A stretch of DNA of 64,000 nt from Janthinobacterium sp. CG3 (GCF_000344615.1 NZ_KB467824.1:2978786-3042785); one strand, 5' to 3'. Counted from the first letter of the stretch, positions 1-9,945 are shown. The notes: generated from the letters alone by a model not told the origin. Numbers and translations are program-made.

Positions 1-184
1 CGCCAATGGCCACGCCGACGTGGACCCGGCTATAGCCGTGGTGGTGGCCGCCGCGGTCGGCCCAGGCGTTGCTACAAAACACCGAGCCGACAAGGAAGGC
101 CAGCGCCAAGGCCGGCTTCAGGTATTTTCTGGCGCCGCGCGGGCGCGGAGAAATGTGCTTGAGCAGGTCGAGTTGATTTTCCAT
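1..184 (-). CDS. Small exported His-rich protein, 3' end outside window
   Basis: Only the first 61 codons are present; the gene continues past the left edge. The start at 184 is preceded by a good GGAGGTGG ribosome binding site. After a basic N-terminus there is a hydrophobic stretch (ALALAFLVGSVF, about residues 28-39) followed by SNAWA-D, which looks like a signal peptide with cleavage after AWA. The mature start is rich in His and Gly (GGHHHGYSRVHVGVAIG), as in many small periplasmic or surface proteins of this group. No family can be named from this fragment. An exported location is well supported; function is unknown. Confidence 0.6.
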   Translation of the reverse strand, partial: MENQLDLLKHISPRPRGARKYLKPALALAFLVGSVFCSNAWADRGGHHHGYSRVHVGVAIG

Positions 185-435
185 GGCCCACCTCCGGGCG
201 TTGCGAAACCAAATGAAGGTGAAGACATTATTGGCAGAGACGACGCGAAAGAAAAGCCGCCGTAACAATTCGTCACGATTGATACGAACGGATATGGATT
301 GCAGAAAACGTTGCGCGGCCATGTGGAAAAGCAACGACAGGCGGGCCGGGTCAACGACGGGGTGTCGACCCGGCACGGCTGCCTGTGCGTGCTGTCAGCG
401 TGCGCCGCGGCAAACGCGGCGTCGCCGGCGCCGGT

Positions 436-2562
436 CTACTTCGGGGCCGCGGGCGCGGCCGCGTCGACCGCGCCGACGGCCGGCAGCGCCGGCGCGTACA
501 GCGCCAGCGGCGCGCTGACGGCCAGCCAGCCGCTGGCCGGCAACAGCGGCACCAGCAGCAGCGCGACGATGTTGATGATCTTGATCAAAGGATTGACGGC
601 CGGGCCGGCCGTGTCCTTGTACGGGTCGCCGACGGTGTCGCCGGTGACGGCGGCCTTGTGGGCGTCCGAGCCCTTGCCGCCGAAGTTGCCGTCCTCGATG
701 TATTTCTTGGCGTTGTCCCAGGCGCCGCCGCCGGTGGTCATTGAAATGGCCACGAACAGGCCGGTGACGATGGTGCCCATCAGCAGTCCGCCCAGCGCGG
801 CCGGCCCCAGCAGCATGCCGACGACGATCGGCACCACCACCGGCAGCAGCGACGGCACGATCATCTCCTTGATGGCCGAGGCGGTCAGCATGTCGACCGC
901 CTTGTCGTATTCCGGCTTGCCGCTACCGTCCATGATGCCCTTGATGTCGCGGAACTGGCGCCGCACCTCGACCACCACGGCGCCGGCGGCGCGTCCGACC
1001 GCCTCCATCGCCATCGCCCCGAACAGGTAGGGGATCAGGCCGCCGATGAACAGGCCGACGATGACCATCGGGTTCGACAGGTCGAAGGTGATGTGCTGGC
1101 CCACCGATTCGAGGGCGTGGGTGTAGTCGGCGAACAGCACCAGCGCGGCCAGCCCGGCCGAGCCGATGGCGTAGCCCTTGGTAACGGCCTTGGTGGTGTT
1201 GCCGACCGCGTCGAGCGGGTCGGTGATGGCGCGCACCGAGTCCGGCAGGCCGGACATTTCGGCGATGCCGCCGGCGTTGTCGGTGATCGGGCCGTAGGCG
1301 TCGAGCGCGACGACGATGCCGGCCATCGACAGCATCGACGTGGCGGCGATGGCGATGCCATACAGGCCGCCCAATTGGTACGACACCAGGATCGCCGCGC
1401 ACACCGCCAGCACCGGATAGGCGGTCGACTTCATCGACACGCCCAGGCCGGCGATGATGTTGGTGCCGTGGCCGGTGGTGGAGGCTTCGGCGATGTGGCG
1501 CACCGGCTTGAAGTCGGTGCCGGTGTAGTACTCGGTGATGTAGACCATCAGGCCGGTGAGCACGATGCCGACCACGGCCGAGCCCATCATGCTCACGCGC
1601 ATGGCCTGCTCGCTCCACACCTGCCACGTGACGACGCCGAAGCCGAGCAGCGACAGGCCGGCGGCCCACCACAGGCCGGTGTACAGCGCCGACATGATTT
1701 TCTTGCCGGGCGTGGCCTTGACCATCGAGCAGCCGACGATCGACGCCAGGATCGACACCGCGCCCAGCAGCAGCGGATAGATGACGGCGGCGACCGCGCC
1801 GGCGCCGGTGATCAAGAGCGCGCCCAGCAGCATGGTGGCGATCAGCGTCACGACATAGGTTTCGAACAGGTCGGCGGCCATGCCGGCGCAGTCGCCGACG
1901 TTGTCGCCGACGTTATCGGCGATCACCGCCGGGTTGCGCGGGTCGTCCTCCGGGATGCCGGCCTCGACTTTGCCAACCAGGTCGGCGCCGACGTCGGCGC
2001 CCTTGGTGAAGATGCCGCCGCCCAGTCGCGCGAAAATCGAAATCAGCGAGGCGCCGAAGGCCAGGCCGATCAGCGGCTGGATCAGCTTGTGGGTGTCGGC
2101 GCCGGCCGGCGCGCCCGCCGTCAGCATCCAGTAAAACAGGGTCACGCCCAGCAGGCCCAGTCCGACCACCAGCATGCCGGTGATGGCGCCGCCCTTGAAG
2201 GCGACGTCGAGGGCCTCGTTCATGCCCTTGGTGGCGGCCTGGGCGGTGCGCACGTTGGCGCGCACCGAGACGTTCATGCCGATGAAGCCGCAGGCGCCCG
2301 AGAGCACCGAACCGATCAGGAAGCCGAGCGCGGTGTGCAGGCCCAGCAGCGCGTAAATGGCGACCAGCAGCACCGCGCCGACCATGGCGATGGTGCGGTA
2401 CTGGCGCGCCAGGTAGGCGGCGGCGCCCTCCTGGATCGCCAGGGCGATTTCCTGCATGCGGGCGTTGCCCGCGTCCTGGCGCAAAATCCAACTGCGCGAC
2501 CAGAGGCCGTACACCACGGCGATGACGCCGCAAGCTATCGCGAACCACAGACTAGCTGCCAT
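436..2562 (-). CDS. hppA: Membrane-bound proton-pumping inorganic pyrophosphatase
   Basis: Integral-membrane pyrophosphatase (708 aa) that couples PPi hydrolysis to cation export across the inner membrane. The substrate-site signature [11 protein letters not shown] lies near residue 187, followed by the acidic DNVGDNVGD motif; further Asp-rich motifs ([30 protein letters not shown]) hold Mg-PPi. The motif GNTTKA near residue 453 has Lys where K+-dependent enzymes have Ala, so this should be a K+-independent H+ pump like that of Rhodospirillum (family knowledge). I chose the ATG at 2562 because AAAGGGGA lies just upstream; an in-frame ATG at 2664 would add 34 residues that do not look like this family. 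It is transcribed alone, with a REP-like element upstream. Confidence 0.96.
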   Translation of the reverse strand: MAASLWFAIACGVIAVVYGLWSRSWILRQDAGNARMQEIALAIQEGAAAYLARQYRTIAMVGAVLLVAIYALLGLHTALGFLIGSVLSGACGFIGMNVSVRANVRTAQAATKGMNEALDVAFKGGAITGMLVVGLGLLGVTLFYWMLTAGAPAGADTHKLIQPLIGLAFGASLISIFARLGGGIFTKGADVGADLVGKVEAGIPEDDPRNPAVIADNVGDNVGDCAGMAADLFETYVVTLIATMLLGALLITGAGAVAAVIYPLLLGAVSILASIVGCSMVKATPGKKIMSALYTGLWWAAGLSLLGFGVVTWQVWSEQAMRVSMMGSAVVGIVLTGLMVYITEYYTGTDFKPVRHIAEASTTGHGTNIIAGLGVSMKSTAYPVLAVCAAILVSYQLGGLYGIAIAATSMLSMAGIVVALDAYGPITDNAGGIAEMSGLPDSVRAITDPLDAVGNTTKAVTKGYAIGSAGLAALVLFADYTHALESVGQHITFDLSNPMVIVGLFIGGLIPYLFGAMAMEAVGRAAGAVVVEVRRQFRDIKGIMDGSGKPEYDKAVDMLTASAIKEMIVPSLLPVVVPIVVGMLLGPAALGGLLMGTIVTGLFVAISMTTGGGAWDNAKKYIEDGNFGGKGSDAHKAAVTGDTVGDPYKDTAGPAVNPLIKIINIVALLLVPLLPASGWLAVSAPLALYAPALPAVGAVDAAAPAAPK

Positions 2563-2705
2563 ATTGTCCCCTTTTGTTTTTGAATCAAGTACTACATCTA
2601 CGACACTCGGAAACTGCGGCCGTGCCGGATAGACACGTGCAGCCAACCAACTTGCGTACTGCAAAACCTTGAAAAGCGAAAACGGAACAACATGGTTAGC
2701 GTGTC

Positions 2706-2812
2706 GTAGGTCGGATTAGCCGCACGCGTAATCCGACCATGTTGGCCGAAGCAAGTCGTGCTGCTCCAGGCCAACGTTGTCGGGTTACGCCGTTCCGGCT
2801 AACCCGACCTGC
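2706..2812. repeat. REP-like element, two hairpins
   Basis: First hairpin: GGTCGGATTA (2709-2718) pairs with TAATCCGACC (2729-2738). Second hairpin: GTCGGGTTA (2779-2787) pairs with TAACCCGAC (2800-2808). The same arrangement recurs at 34834-34920, and single-hairpin relatives occur at 16401, 23648 and 51961. Always intergenic, as expected of a dispersed REP/BIME-type repeat. Confidence 0.8.
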
Positions 2813-2838
2813 GATAATCGCGCTAACTCATTGGGCGC

Positions 2839-2862
2839 AAAAAAGCGGACACTCGGTCCGCT
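2839..2862 (-). terminator. Rho-independent terminator of adk
   Basis: On the minus strand AGCGGAC (2856-2862) pairs with GTCCGCT (2844-2850) around a 5-nt loop, followed by a run of T (2839-2844). It lies 12 bases past the adk stop. Confidence 0.85.
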
Positions 2863-2874
2863 CTCGTTTGAAGC

Positions 2875-3540
<666 letters not shown>

Positions 3541-3743
3541 CTAAAAACAGATATGGATATGGTGGAGGTTGAAAATTGCGAAGACGATGCTGGTCTGACT
3601 ATGTTCCTACGAAACTTACCACAAAAGTCGCGTAGAACGCCACCTTGTGGACGATTTGCCATGGTCAGATTGATCAAACGCAGCCATTAACGTCTTTTCC
3701 GGCGCACAACAGCGGTATTTGCTGCGTTTGCACAAAACGCCCG

Positions 3744-4496
3744 TCAAGCGGCGAAATGCAGCCGCACCCGCGCCAGGTCTTCCGGCGTGTCGACGCCGGC
3801 CGCCGGCGCCGACGCCGTCACGTGCACGGCGATCGGATAACCGTGCCACAGCACGCGCAACTGTTCCAGCGCCTCGACCGCCTCCAGCGGCGCCACCTCC
3901 AGCTGCGGGTAGGCTTGCAGGAAGGCGTTGCTGTAGGCGTACAGCCCGATGTGGCGCAGCGCCGCGTAGCCGTCGGGCAGCGCGGCCCTCGAGCGGGCGA
4001 AGCCGTCGCGGTGCCACGGCATCGCCGCGCGCGAAAACATCAGCGCGCGCCCGGCCTTGTCGAGCACCACCTTGACGACGTTCGGGTTGAACACGTCGGC
4101 GGCCTGGTGCAGCGGATGGGCGCAGGTGGCCATCGGCACCGTCGCGCTGATCAGCGCGGCGGTGGCGGCCAGCAGCGCCGGGTCGATCAGCGGCTCGTCG
4201 CCCTGCAGGTTGACCACCACCGCGTCGGGCGGCAGTTGCAGCGCGCGCGCCACCTCGGCGATGCGGTCGGTGCCGGACGGATGGTCGGCGCGCGTCATGC
4301 ACACCTCGACGCCGTGCGCCGCGCAGGCGGCGCGGATGTCCTCGTGGTCGGTGGCGACGATGACGCGGGCGGCGCCGGCGGCGCCGGCGCGCTCGGCCAC
4401 GCGCACCACCATCGGCTTGCCGCCGAGGTCGGCCAGCGGCTTGTTCGGCAGGCGGGTCGAGGCCAGGCGGGCCGGGATGATGACGATGAAAGCCAT
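3744..4496 (-). CDS. kdsB: 3-deoxy-manno-octulosonate cytidylyltransferase
   Basis: Activates Kdo to CMP-Kdo for lipid A-core assembly. 250 aa. N-terminal nucleotide-binding signature [15 protein letters not shown], then GGKPM; NLQGDEP about residue 98 coordinates the metal/nucleotide; GVDTPEDL near the C-terminus is typical. I take the ATG at 4496 ([11 protein letters not shown]), since a longer reading frame upstream overlaps the preceding gene and carries no conserved residues. It follows the Trm112-like gene by 13 bases in the exbB-exbD-lpxK operon, consistent with co-expression of Kdo and lipid A functions. Confidence 0.96.
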   Translation of the reverse strand: MAFIVIIPARLASTRLPNKPLADLGGKPMVVRVAERAGAAGAARVIVATDHEDIRAACAAHGVEVCMTRADHPSGTDRIAEVARALQLPPDAVVVNLQGDEPLIDPALLAATAALISATVPMATCAHPLHQAADVFNPNVVKVVLDKAGRALMFSRAAMPWHRDGFARSRAALPDGYAALRHIGLYAYSNAFLQAYPQLEVAPLEAVEALEQLRVLWHGYPIAVHVTASAPAAGVDTPEDLARVRLHFAA

Positions 4497-4509
4497 GTCG
4501 CCGCCGCGC

Positions 4510-4686
4510 TTATTCGAGCGCGTCTTGCAGCGTGCGGGCCTGGTCGGCCCACATGATCGGAATGCCGTCGCGGATCGGATAGGCAAGCCGGTCGGCGCGG
4601 CAGATCAGCTCCTGGGCCTTCTTGTCGTGTTCGAGCGGGCCCTTGCATACAGGGCAGACCAGGATATCAAGCAGTCGAGTGTCCAC
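4510..4686 (-). CDS. Trm112/UPF0434 family protein (YcaR-like)
   Basis: 58-aa protein with the YcaR/Trm112 zinc-ribbon-like fold: [17 protein letters not shown] at the N-terminus and [18 protein letters not shown] in the middle. I chose a GTG start at 4686 because GGAG lies 8 bases upstream and the protein then begins exactly at the family's usual MDTRLLDIL; it overlaps the end of lpxK by 20 bases. Between lpxK and kdsB is the normal place for this gene in beta- and gammaproteobacteria. Its role there is not established; Trm112 proteins elsewhere activate methyltransferases. Confidence 0.9.
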   Translation of the reverse strand: MDTRLLDILVCPVCKGPLEHDKKAQELICRADRLAYPIRDGIPIMWADQARTLQDALE

Positions 4687-5749
4687 GACATTTCTCCACA
4701 ATGTGTTGGGCCAGGGCGGCGTCGATGCGCGCCGTGACCGGGACGACCCACAGTCTCGGGTCGTCTTTGAGATGTTCAATTTGCGCACATTTTACTGCAT
4801 CCTTCTCCGTGATCAAGATCAGATCGGCGTCGACGGCGTCGAAGGGCCGGTCGAGGAAGTCATGGTGATCCGGCAAGGGCAGCCGGGCGAAGCGCAAGCC
4901 CTTGGCTTCGAGCATGCTGAAAAAGCGCTCGGGATGGCCGATTCCGGCGGCGGCGGCAATGCGCCGCCCTTCACCGGCCAGCAGCGTCAACGGCAAGCGC
5001 TCGGCGCGGTTGACCAGGCGTTCGGCATAGTCGCCGCCCAGGTGCATTTGGACCGCCGCCGCCTGCGCCCCGCCCACGGCCGCGCGCAAGGCGGCCGGCA
5101 GTTGCGCCGCGTTGACCACGGTGAAGTCGCGCCGGCGCGTGGCCGGCTCGCGCAGCGGGCCGGCCGGCAGCAGCCAGCCGTTACCGACGCCGCGGCCGTC
5201 GAACAAGACGATTTCCACATCGCGCTGCAAGGCGTAATGCTGCAGGCCGTCGTCGGTGATCAACACGTCGACCTCGGGGTGGGCCGCCAGCAGCGCCCTG
5301 CCCGCCGCCGCGCGGTCGCGCCCGACCACCACCGGGCAGCGGCCGTGCCCGGCGATTAGCAGCGGCTCGTCGCCGACGTCGCGCGCGCGCGACTCGGCCG
5401 TCACTAGACGCGGCAGGCTGTCCTTGCCGCCGTGCCCGCGCGACACCACGCCCGGCGTCATGCCCTGCTCGCGCAGCGCCTGCACCAGCCAAATCGTCAG
5501 CGGCGTCTTGCCGGTGCCGCCGATGAAAATATTGCCGACCACCACCACCGGCACCGGCAGCCGCGTCGACTTCAGCCTGCCGCTGCGGTACAGCGCGGCG
5601 CGGCCGGCGCTGAGCGCGCCGAACAACAGCGACAGCGGCCACAGCGCGCAGGCCAGCGGGCCGCGGCGCAGCCAGGCGCGGCTCAGCGTCGCCTCCAGGC
5701 TGGACGGCTGCGGCGGGACGGGGGAAACGAGCGGGTCGGAAATGGACAT
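4667..5749 (-). CDS. lpxK: Tetraacyldisaccharide 4'-kinase
   Basis: Phosphorylates the 4' position of the lipid A disaccharide precursor at the inner membrane. 360 aa. N-terminal hydrophobic anchor (about 31-50), then the Walker A motif [12 protein letters not shown] at residues 72-83. ITDDGLQHY carries the conserved Asp pair, and LPDHHDF and TEKDAVK are further LpxK signatures. It lies 73 bases downstream of exbD and overlaps the Trm112-like gene. The lpxK-Trm112-kdsB order brings together two steps of lipid A-Kdo synthesis. Confidence 0.96.
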   Translation of the reverse strand: MSISDPLVSPVPPQPSSLEATLSRAWLRRGPLACALWPLSLLFGALSAGRAALYRSGRLKSTRLPVPVVVVGNIFIGGTGKTPLTIWLVQALREQGMTPGVVSRGHGGKDSLPRLVTAESRARDVGDEPLLIAGHGRCPVVVGRDRAAAGRALLAAHPEVDVLITDDGLQHYALQRDVEIVLFDGRGVGNGWLLPAGPLREPATRRRDFTVVNAAQLPAALRAAVGGAQAAAVQMHLGGDYAERLVNRAERLPLTLLAGEGRRIAAAAGIGHPERFFSMLEAKGLRFARLPLPDHHDFLDRPFDAVDADLILITEKDAVKCAQIEHLKDDPRLWVVPVTARIDAALAQHIVEKCRGHSTA

Positions 5750-5822
5750 GCGATGGCGAATGGGAACGGGCGCGCGGCTTGGCGCGCCCCGGGTTGGATG
5801 ACAGGCTGGCTTGGCGCCCGGC

Positions 5823-6266
5823 TTACTTCTTGCCGCCGGCTTGCGCCGCGAACGTCAGCTTCTCGTAGCCGGCCAGGCGCGCGGCCTCCATCACGTTGAT
5901 GACCATCTGGTGCATCGCGAACTGGTCGGCGTTGACCACCACCACCGGCGTCTGCGCCGGCGGCTGGCCCTTGTTGGCCTCCAGCGCGGCCTCGCGCAGG
6001 GAGTCGGCCAGGCCGGCGACGTCGCGGAACGACACCGCCACGTTGTTGACCGTGTAATTGCCCTTGGCGTCGACCGTCACGTTGATCTCGCCCGGCTTCT
6101 CGAGCGCCTTGTTGGCGTCGGCCGTCGGCAAGGTAATCTGCAGCTCGGTGAATTTGCTATAGGTGGTCGTGACCATCAAAAAGATCAGGATTACCAACAG
6201 CACGTCGATAAAGGGGATCAGATTGATTTCGGGGTCCTCGCGCCCCTTTCCTTTACGAAAATTCAT
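5823..6266 (-). CDS. exbD: ExbD/TolR family biopolymer transport protein
   Basis: 147 aa: short cytoplasmic N-terminus, one membrane segment (about 18-37) with the proton-carrying Asp in IPFIDVLLVILIF, and a periplasmic domain (SKFTELQITLP onward) that includes VVVNADQ. It works with the adjacent ExbB/TolQ protein to convert proton motive force into movement of a TonB- or Tol-type partner. The start overlaps the exbB stop by 4 bases (ATGA), so the two are translationally coupled. No tonB, tolA or tolB is nearby, so whether it serves TonB or another partner cannot be decided here. Confidence 0.92.
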   Translation of the reverse strand: MNFRKGKGREDPEINLIPFIDVLLVILIFLMVTTTYSKFTELQITLPTADANKALEKPGEINVTVDAKGNYTVNNVAVSFRDVAGLADSLREAALEANKGQPPAQTPVVVVNADQFAMHQMVINVMEAARLAGYEKLTFAAQAGGKK

Positions 6267-6868
6267 TTGCGCGCGCTGTGGACGACATCGACGAACTTGA
6301 CCGCCTGCTGCTCCATCTCGATGACGAAGCCGTCGACCAGGGCGCGGAAATGGCGGTAAAACACCAGCGTCGGCATGGCGATCGCCAAGCCGAAGCCGGT
6401 GTTGTACAGGGCCACCGAAATACCGTGCGCCAACTGGGTTGGATTCGCCCCGGTGGCGTTTTGCGAGCCGAAAATCTCGATCATGCCGACCACCGTGCCG
6501 AACAGGCCCATCAGCGGCGCCAGCGAGGCGATCGTACCCAGTGTGGTGAGGAAACGTTCGAGCGTGTGGGCGATGCCGTTGCCGGCCTCCTCGATCGACT
6601 CCTTCATCACCTCGCGCGGCGAATCGACGTTGCGCAGCGCCGCGGCGAGCACCGCGCCGAGCGGGGAATTCTGTTCCAACTTTTCAATCGTATCGGCGGT
6701 AATGGTGCCGCCGCGATACACCTTGACCACTTCATCAAGCAGCTTGCGCGGCAAAATTTTACTCCGGCGCAAATACAGCAAGCGCTCCACAATCAACGCC
6801 ACGGCAACGATAGAGGCAATCAACAACGGCCAGATAGGCCAGCCAGCAGCTTGAAAAATAGCGAACAA
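6263..6868 (-). CDS. exbB: ExbB/TolQ/MotA family proton channel protein
   Basis: 201 aa, inner-membrane proton channel partner of ExbD. First membrane segment about residues 8-27 (WPLLIASIVAVALIVERLLY), then a cytoplasmic region, then two more segments: TLGTIASLAPLMGLFGTVVGMI is the family hallmark, followed by VALYNTGFGLAIAMPTLVFY. I choose a TTG start at 6868 because CAGGAG lies 6 bases upstream and the product then starts MFAIFQAAGWPIWPL; the open frame extends upstream but has no ribosome binding site. First gene of exbB-exbD-lpxK-Trm112-kdsB. Confidence 0.92.
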   Translation of the reverse strand: MFAIFQAAGWPIWPLLIASIVAVALIVERLLYLRRSKILPRKLLDEVVKVYRGGTITADTIEKLEQNSPLGAVLAAALRNVDSPREVMKESIEEAGNGIAHTLERFLTTLGTIASLAPLMGLFGTVVGMIEIFGSQNATGANPTQLAHGISVALYNTGFGLAIAMPTLVFYRHFRALVDGFVIEMEQQAVKFVDVVHSARK

Positions 6869-6968
6869 AACGAACTCCTGAATAAATGAAGGCCGCAAAA
6901 AACCGCGAAGTCGGCGCGGCCGAAGCGAAACGCCTATTGTACGCACAGGCAAGCCGAATGGCGCAATG

Positions 6969-7013
6969 TAACGCGTTGCACCGGCGCCGGCAAGGTCAGA
7001 CGGCAACGCGTTA
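6969..7013. repeat. Inverted repeat upstream of exbB
   Basis: TAACGCGTTGC (6969-6979) and its exact complement GCAACGCGTTA (7003-7013) flank 23 bases. Each arm also contains the palindrome AACGCGTT, so this could be a pair of binding sites or a stem-loop in the exbB leader, whose start codon is about 100 bases away. Confidence 0.5.
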
Positions 7014-7094
7014 CCTTAGCGGGCCGGCGCGGGTCGGACGCCCAAGTGCGCGCCGTTGCTTGTGCCAAATTTTCAGTGCCAGCTCCCCCAACAG

Positions 7095-7189
7095 TTCTGC
7101 ACATCTTCTGTGGATAAGATTGTTAGCAAGCGAATTAACAATAGCCAACACCATTGATTTAAAAGGACATTTTCCCTCTGAGTAAAAAA
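7095..7189 (+). repeat. Array module 1
   Basis: TGTGGATAA at 7109-7117, flanked by an ATCTT/AAGAT inverted repeat. Promoter-like TTAACA (7135-7140), 17-base spacer, TTTAAA (7158-7163). Confidence 0.85.
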
Positions 7190-7275
7190 ACAGCAGATGC
7201 CAGGACAGCCGCCCAAAAGTGCCAATGTCAGGCTAACGGCGCGTGCAAACAGACTAAACAGTTCACTTACGCGAC

Positions 7276-7370
7276 TTCTGCACATCTTCTGTGGATAAGA
7301 TTGTTGGCAAGCCACCCCAACAGCATTTAAGGCTTTGATTTACATCAATATTCTTACGATGCGTAAAAAT
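7276..7370 (+). repeat. Array module 2
   Basis: TGTGGATAA at 7290-7298 with the ATCTT/AAGAT flanks; GATTGTTGGCAAG differs by one base from most copies. The -35-like position is poor (CCCAAC); TTTACA at the -10-like position. Confidence 0.8.
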
Positions 7371-7579
7371 ATGGCACGGTCGCTCGCATGCCCTCCAGAT
7401 TACTTTCTTGCACAGCAAATAGGCGCGGCGAAGGGGGTGCCGAGAGGAACGGCGGATCATTCAAGGCCCCGGCAACCCATTTAGCTAAACAGTTTCCACT
7501 CAGCAAAGAGCACAAGCTTGCTGTTGTACCCAAATAAGCTACGTCGAGCCAAAAATGTCCAGCCGGGCGGGCGCATGAG

Positions 7580-7674
7580 TTCTACACCTTTTCTGTGGAC
7601 AAGATTGTTAGCAAGCCCATTGACTCGCCTTAAGTGCCTTGATTTATAAGGATTTTTTCCGTGTGCGTAAAAAT
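7580..7674 (+). repeat. Array module 3
   Basis: Variant nonamer TGTGGACAA at 7594-7602. Promoter-like TTGACT, 17 bases, TTTATA. Preceded by the longest spacer (209 bases). Confidence 0.8.
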
Positions 7675-7782
7675 CTCGCAGATCTTCAAATAGAGGCATT
7701 TTGCACCAATAACTGTTGTCCCCATGGCATGCTCCCAGGAGGAAAATGCGCAATTCCCGTCGGCTGCACTATCCGGCAACAG

Positions 7783-7877
7783 TTCCTCACATCTTTTGTG
7801 GATAAGATTGTTAGCAAGGTATTTGACACTCATCAAGTCCTTTGATTTTAAAGGACATTTTCTTTCTGCACAAAAAT
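7783..7877 (+). repeat. Array module 4
   Basis: TGTGGATAA at 7797-7805. Consensus -35-like TTGACA, 17 bases, TTTTAA. A further near-match, GGTGGATAA, lies just downstream at 7883-7891. Confidence 0.85.
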
Positions 7878-7965
7878 ATGGCAGGTGGATAACATTGGCT
7901 GACACCTTGCCGGTGGAAGCGGGGCTTCAGCCCAGGCATGACCGCACGCCGCGCCGCGCGCCCAC

Positions 7966-8060
7966 TTCTGCACAAGTTCTGTGGATAAGATTGTTAGCAA
8001 GGTAGTTGACACTGCTCAACCCCGTTGATATCAAAGGGTTTTTTTTCCTTGCGTAAAAAA
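7966..8060 (+). repeat. Array module 5
   Basis: TGTGGATAA at 7980-7988. TTGACA, 17 bases, TATCAA. The run of T after AAGGG is the longest of the set. Confidence 0.85.
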
Positions 8061-8178
8061 TCGGCATATGGAACAAAACCGTCACGTTAGCGGGGACTGG
8101 ACAGTTAAACGAGGCAACAGCGTTCTTTTTAATTGTTTTTCAAGCAGCGTTCCGCTCATCCGCAGGGTGCCAAGCGAA

Positions 8179-8273
8179 TTCTGCACACCTTCTGTGGATA
8201 AGATTGTTAGCAAGGATCGATACAATCACCTAAGTAATTGATTTTGAACGTCCTTTTTATTCTGCGCAAAAAT
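8179..8273 (+). repeat. Array module 6
   Basis: TGTGGATAA at 8193-8201. The promoter-like hexamers are weak here (GATACA, 17 bases, TTTTGA), although the nonamer block is intact. Confidence 0.8.
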
Positions 8274-8367
8274 GCGGCAGGGACATTCCCATACCGCCAG
8301 GCACGCTGCAAACACGGCGGCAAACCAGCTTGCCACAGGATAAAATAGCGCTGCGGCGCCGCGATAG

Positions 8368-8462
8368 TTCCTCACATAATCTGTGGATAACTTTGTGCGT
8401 AAGTACCCGCCACAACCGTGATGTGCTTGATATATAAGGACTTTTTCATCTTGCCGTCAAAT
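8368..8462 (+). repeat. Array module 7, most diverged
   Basis: TGTGGATAA at 8382-8390, but followed by CTTTGTGCGTAAG instead of GATTGTTAGCAAG. TATATA at the -10-like position. It ends about 120 bases before the xseA start. Confidence 0.75.
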
Positions 8463-8583
8463 AAGGCAGAGAATTTTTCATATAATAATCATGTACTTAC
8501 AAATTAAACTTGTCGTTTCACATGAAATATGACATAAGCATGACCTTCCGAAAAATATGTGGACAGTTCTTCTTTAAGCGCCC

Positions 8584-9945
8584 ATGAATACCGACAATTC
8601 CCCCGACAGCAGCTTCTCCCCACCGCCGGCAATCACCGTCACGGCCCTGAACCAGGCGGTCGCGCGGCTGCTGGAACGCTCGTTTCCGCTGACCTGGATC
8701 GCCGGCGAGATTTCCAACTTCACCCGCGCCAGTTCCGGCCATTGGTACTTTACGCTCAAGGACGACGCCGCCCAGGTGCGCGCGGTGATGTTCCGCGGCC
8801 GCTCGCAGTTCGCCGGCTTCACGCCGCGCGAAGGCGACAAGGTCGAGGTACGCGCGCTGGTGACGCTGTACGGCGCCCGCGGCGACTACCAGATCAACGT
8901 GGAAGCGATCCGCCGCGCCGGCGTCGGCGCGCTGTATGAAGCCTTCCTGCGCCTGAAGGAAAAACTCAACGCCCAGGGCCTGTTCGACCCCGAGCGCAAA
9001 CGCGGCATTCCGATGTTCGCCAAGACCATCGGCATCGTCACCAGCCCGCAGGCGGCGGCGCTGCGCGATATCCTGACGGCGTTGAAGCGGCGCGCGCCGC
9101 ATGTCCACATTATTTTGTACCCGACCCCGGTGCAGGGCCAGCTGGCGCCCGAAAAAATCGCCCAGGCGATCCACACCGCCTCGCGCCGCGCCGAATGCGA
9201 CGTGCTGCTAGTGTGCCGCGGCGGCGGCAGCATTGAAGACCTGTGGTCGTTCAACGACGAGGGCGTGGCGCACGCCATCGCGGCCTGCTCGATGCCGGTG
9301 ATCTGCGGCGTCGGCCACGAAACCGACTTCACCATCGCCGACTTCGCCGCCGACCTGCGCGCGGCCACGCCGACGGCGGCGGCGGAACTGGCGGTGACGC
9401 CGCGCGCCGACTGGATGGCTTCGCTCAAGGCCGACGCCACCGACCTGCGCCGCGCCATGCGCCGCGGCGTCGACGAGGCGGCGCAAACGCTGGACAACTA
9501 CAGCCGCCGGTTGCTGAACCCGTCGGCGCAGATCGACCAGCAACGCCTGAAGCTGCTGGCGCTGGCGACGGCGATGACGCACGCCACGCGCGCGCCGCTG
9601 AACCAGTCGCGCTTCGCGCTGGACCGTCTGGGCGCGCGCTGGTCCGGCTACCGGCCCGACGTGACGGCGCTGCGCGCCACGCTGCAAAGCTACCGCCACC
9701 GCGGCGAGATCGGCATGGCCAACCGGCTGGCGCAGCGGCGCCACGCGCTGGGCGGCCTGGCGGCGCAGCTGGAACTGTTGAATCCGCAGCGCACGCTGGA
9801 GCGCGGCTACGCTATTTTGACGGACGAAAAAGGCCTGATTTTGCGCTCGCCGTCGCAGCTGAAGGCGCGCCAGAACATCGGCGTGCGGCTGGCCGAGGGC
9901 AGCGCCGAAATCGGCATCGCCAGCGTGCAGGCAAGCCTCGAATAA
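8584..9945 (+). CDS. xseA: Exodeoxyribonuclease VII large subunit
   Basis: 453 aa. Catalytic subunit of ExoVII, which degrades single-stranded DNA to oligonucleotides in the cytoplasm. N-terminal OB-fold (about 12-110: [18 protein letters not shown], then [19 protein letters not shown]), then the catalytic domain with [37 protein letters not shown] and [19 protein letters not shown], and a helical C-terminus ending [12 protein letters not shown]. The ATG at 8584 has little ribosome binding site. The small subunit gene xseB is not adjacent. Divergent from exbB across the module array and followed by sodB, as in other Burkholderiales apart from the array. Confidence 0.97.
   Translation: MNTDNSPDSSFSPPPAITVTALNQAVARLLERSFPLTWIAGEISNFTRASSGHWYFTLKDDAAQVRAVMFRGRSQFAGFTPREGDKVEVRALVTLYGARGDYQINVEAIRRAGVGALYEAFLRLKEKLNAQGLFDPERKRGIPMFAKTIGIVTSPQAAALRDILTALKRRAPHVHIILYPTPVQGQLAPEKIAQAIHTASRRAECDVLLVCRGGGSIEDLWSFNDEGVAHAIAACSMPVICGVGHETDFTIADFAADLRAATPTAAAELAVTPRADWMASLKADATDLRRAMRRGVDEAAQTLDNYSRRLLNPSAQIDQQRLKLLALATAMTHATRAPLNQSRFALDRLGARWSGYRPDVTALRATLQSYRHRGEIGMANRLAQRRHALGGLAAQLELLNPQRTLERGYAILTDEKGLILRSPSQLKARQNIGVRLAEGSAEIGIASVQASLE

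Larger units (their letters stand above)
2563..2874. other. Intergenic region hppA-adk
   Basis: No gene seen. The 312 bases hold the hppA leader, a two-hairpin REP-like repeat (2706-2812) and the adk terminator (2839-2862). Confidence 0.7.
7095..8462 (+). repeat. Array of seven 95-bp modules with DnaA-box-like nonamers
   Basis: Seven modules start at 7095, 7276, 7580, 7783, 7966, 8179 and 8368, all in the same orientation. Within each, TGTGGATAA (complement of the DnaA box TTATCCACA; one copy has TGTGGACAA) is at +14, GATTGTTAGCAAG follows, and after exactly 23 variable bases TTGATTT-like sequence begins at +59, then AAGGACATTTTTC-like and TGCGTAAAAAT-like sequence to +94. Separating spacers (86-209 bases) are unlike each other. 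Constant internal spacing with drifting sequence points to functional constraint. No dnaA, dnaN, transposase or cas gene is near. Confidence 0.9.
6869..8583. other. 1.7-kb non-coding region between divergent exbB and xseA
   Basis: No convincing gene. It holds an inverted repeat (6969-7013) and the seven-module array (7095-8462), and is visibly richer in A+T than its flanks. Short open frames on the minus strand simply read through the repeats (for example LLTILSTED) and have neither family features nor ribosome binding sites. Confidence 0.8.

Noticed and set aside
7073..7905. Small minus-strand proteins reading LLTILSTED or LANNLIHK
   Set aside because: They are translations of the repeated modules without ribosome binding sites or third-position bias.
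7095..8462. CRISPR array
   Set aside because: The conserved units are 95 bases with internal variation, spacers range from 86 to 209 bases, and no cas gene is near.
7095..8462. Chromosomal replication origin oriC
   Set aside because: Several DnaA-box-like sites are present, but dnaA, dnaN, gyrB, rpmH and parAB are absent, no clear unwinding region is seen, and the boxes are spread over 1.3 kb. An auxiliary DnaA locus remains possible.
7095..8462. Integron attC cassette array
   Set aside because: No GTTRRRY core sites, no cassette genes and no integrase; spacers have no open frames worth naming.
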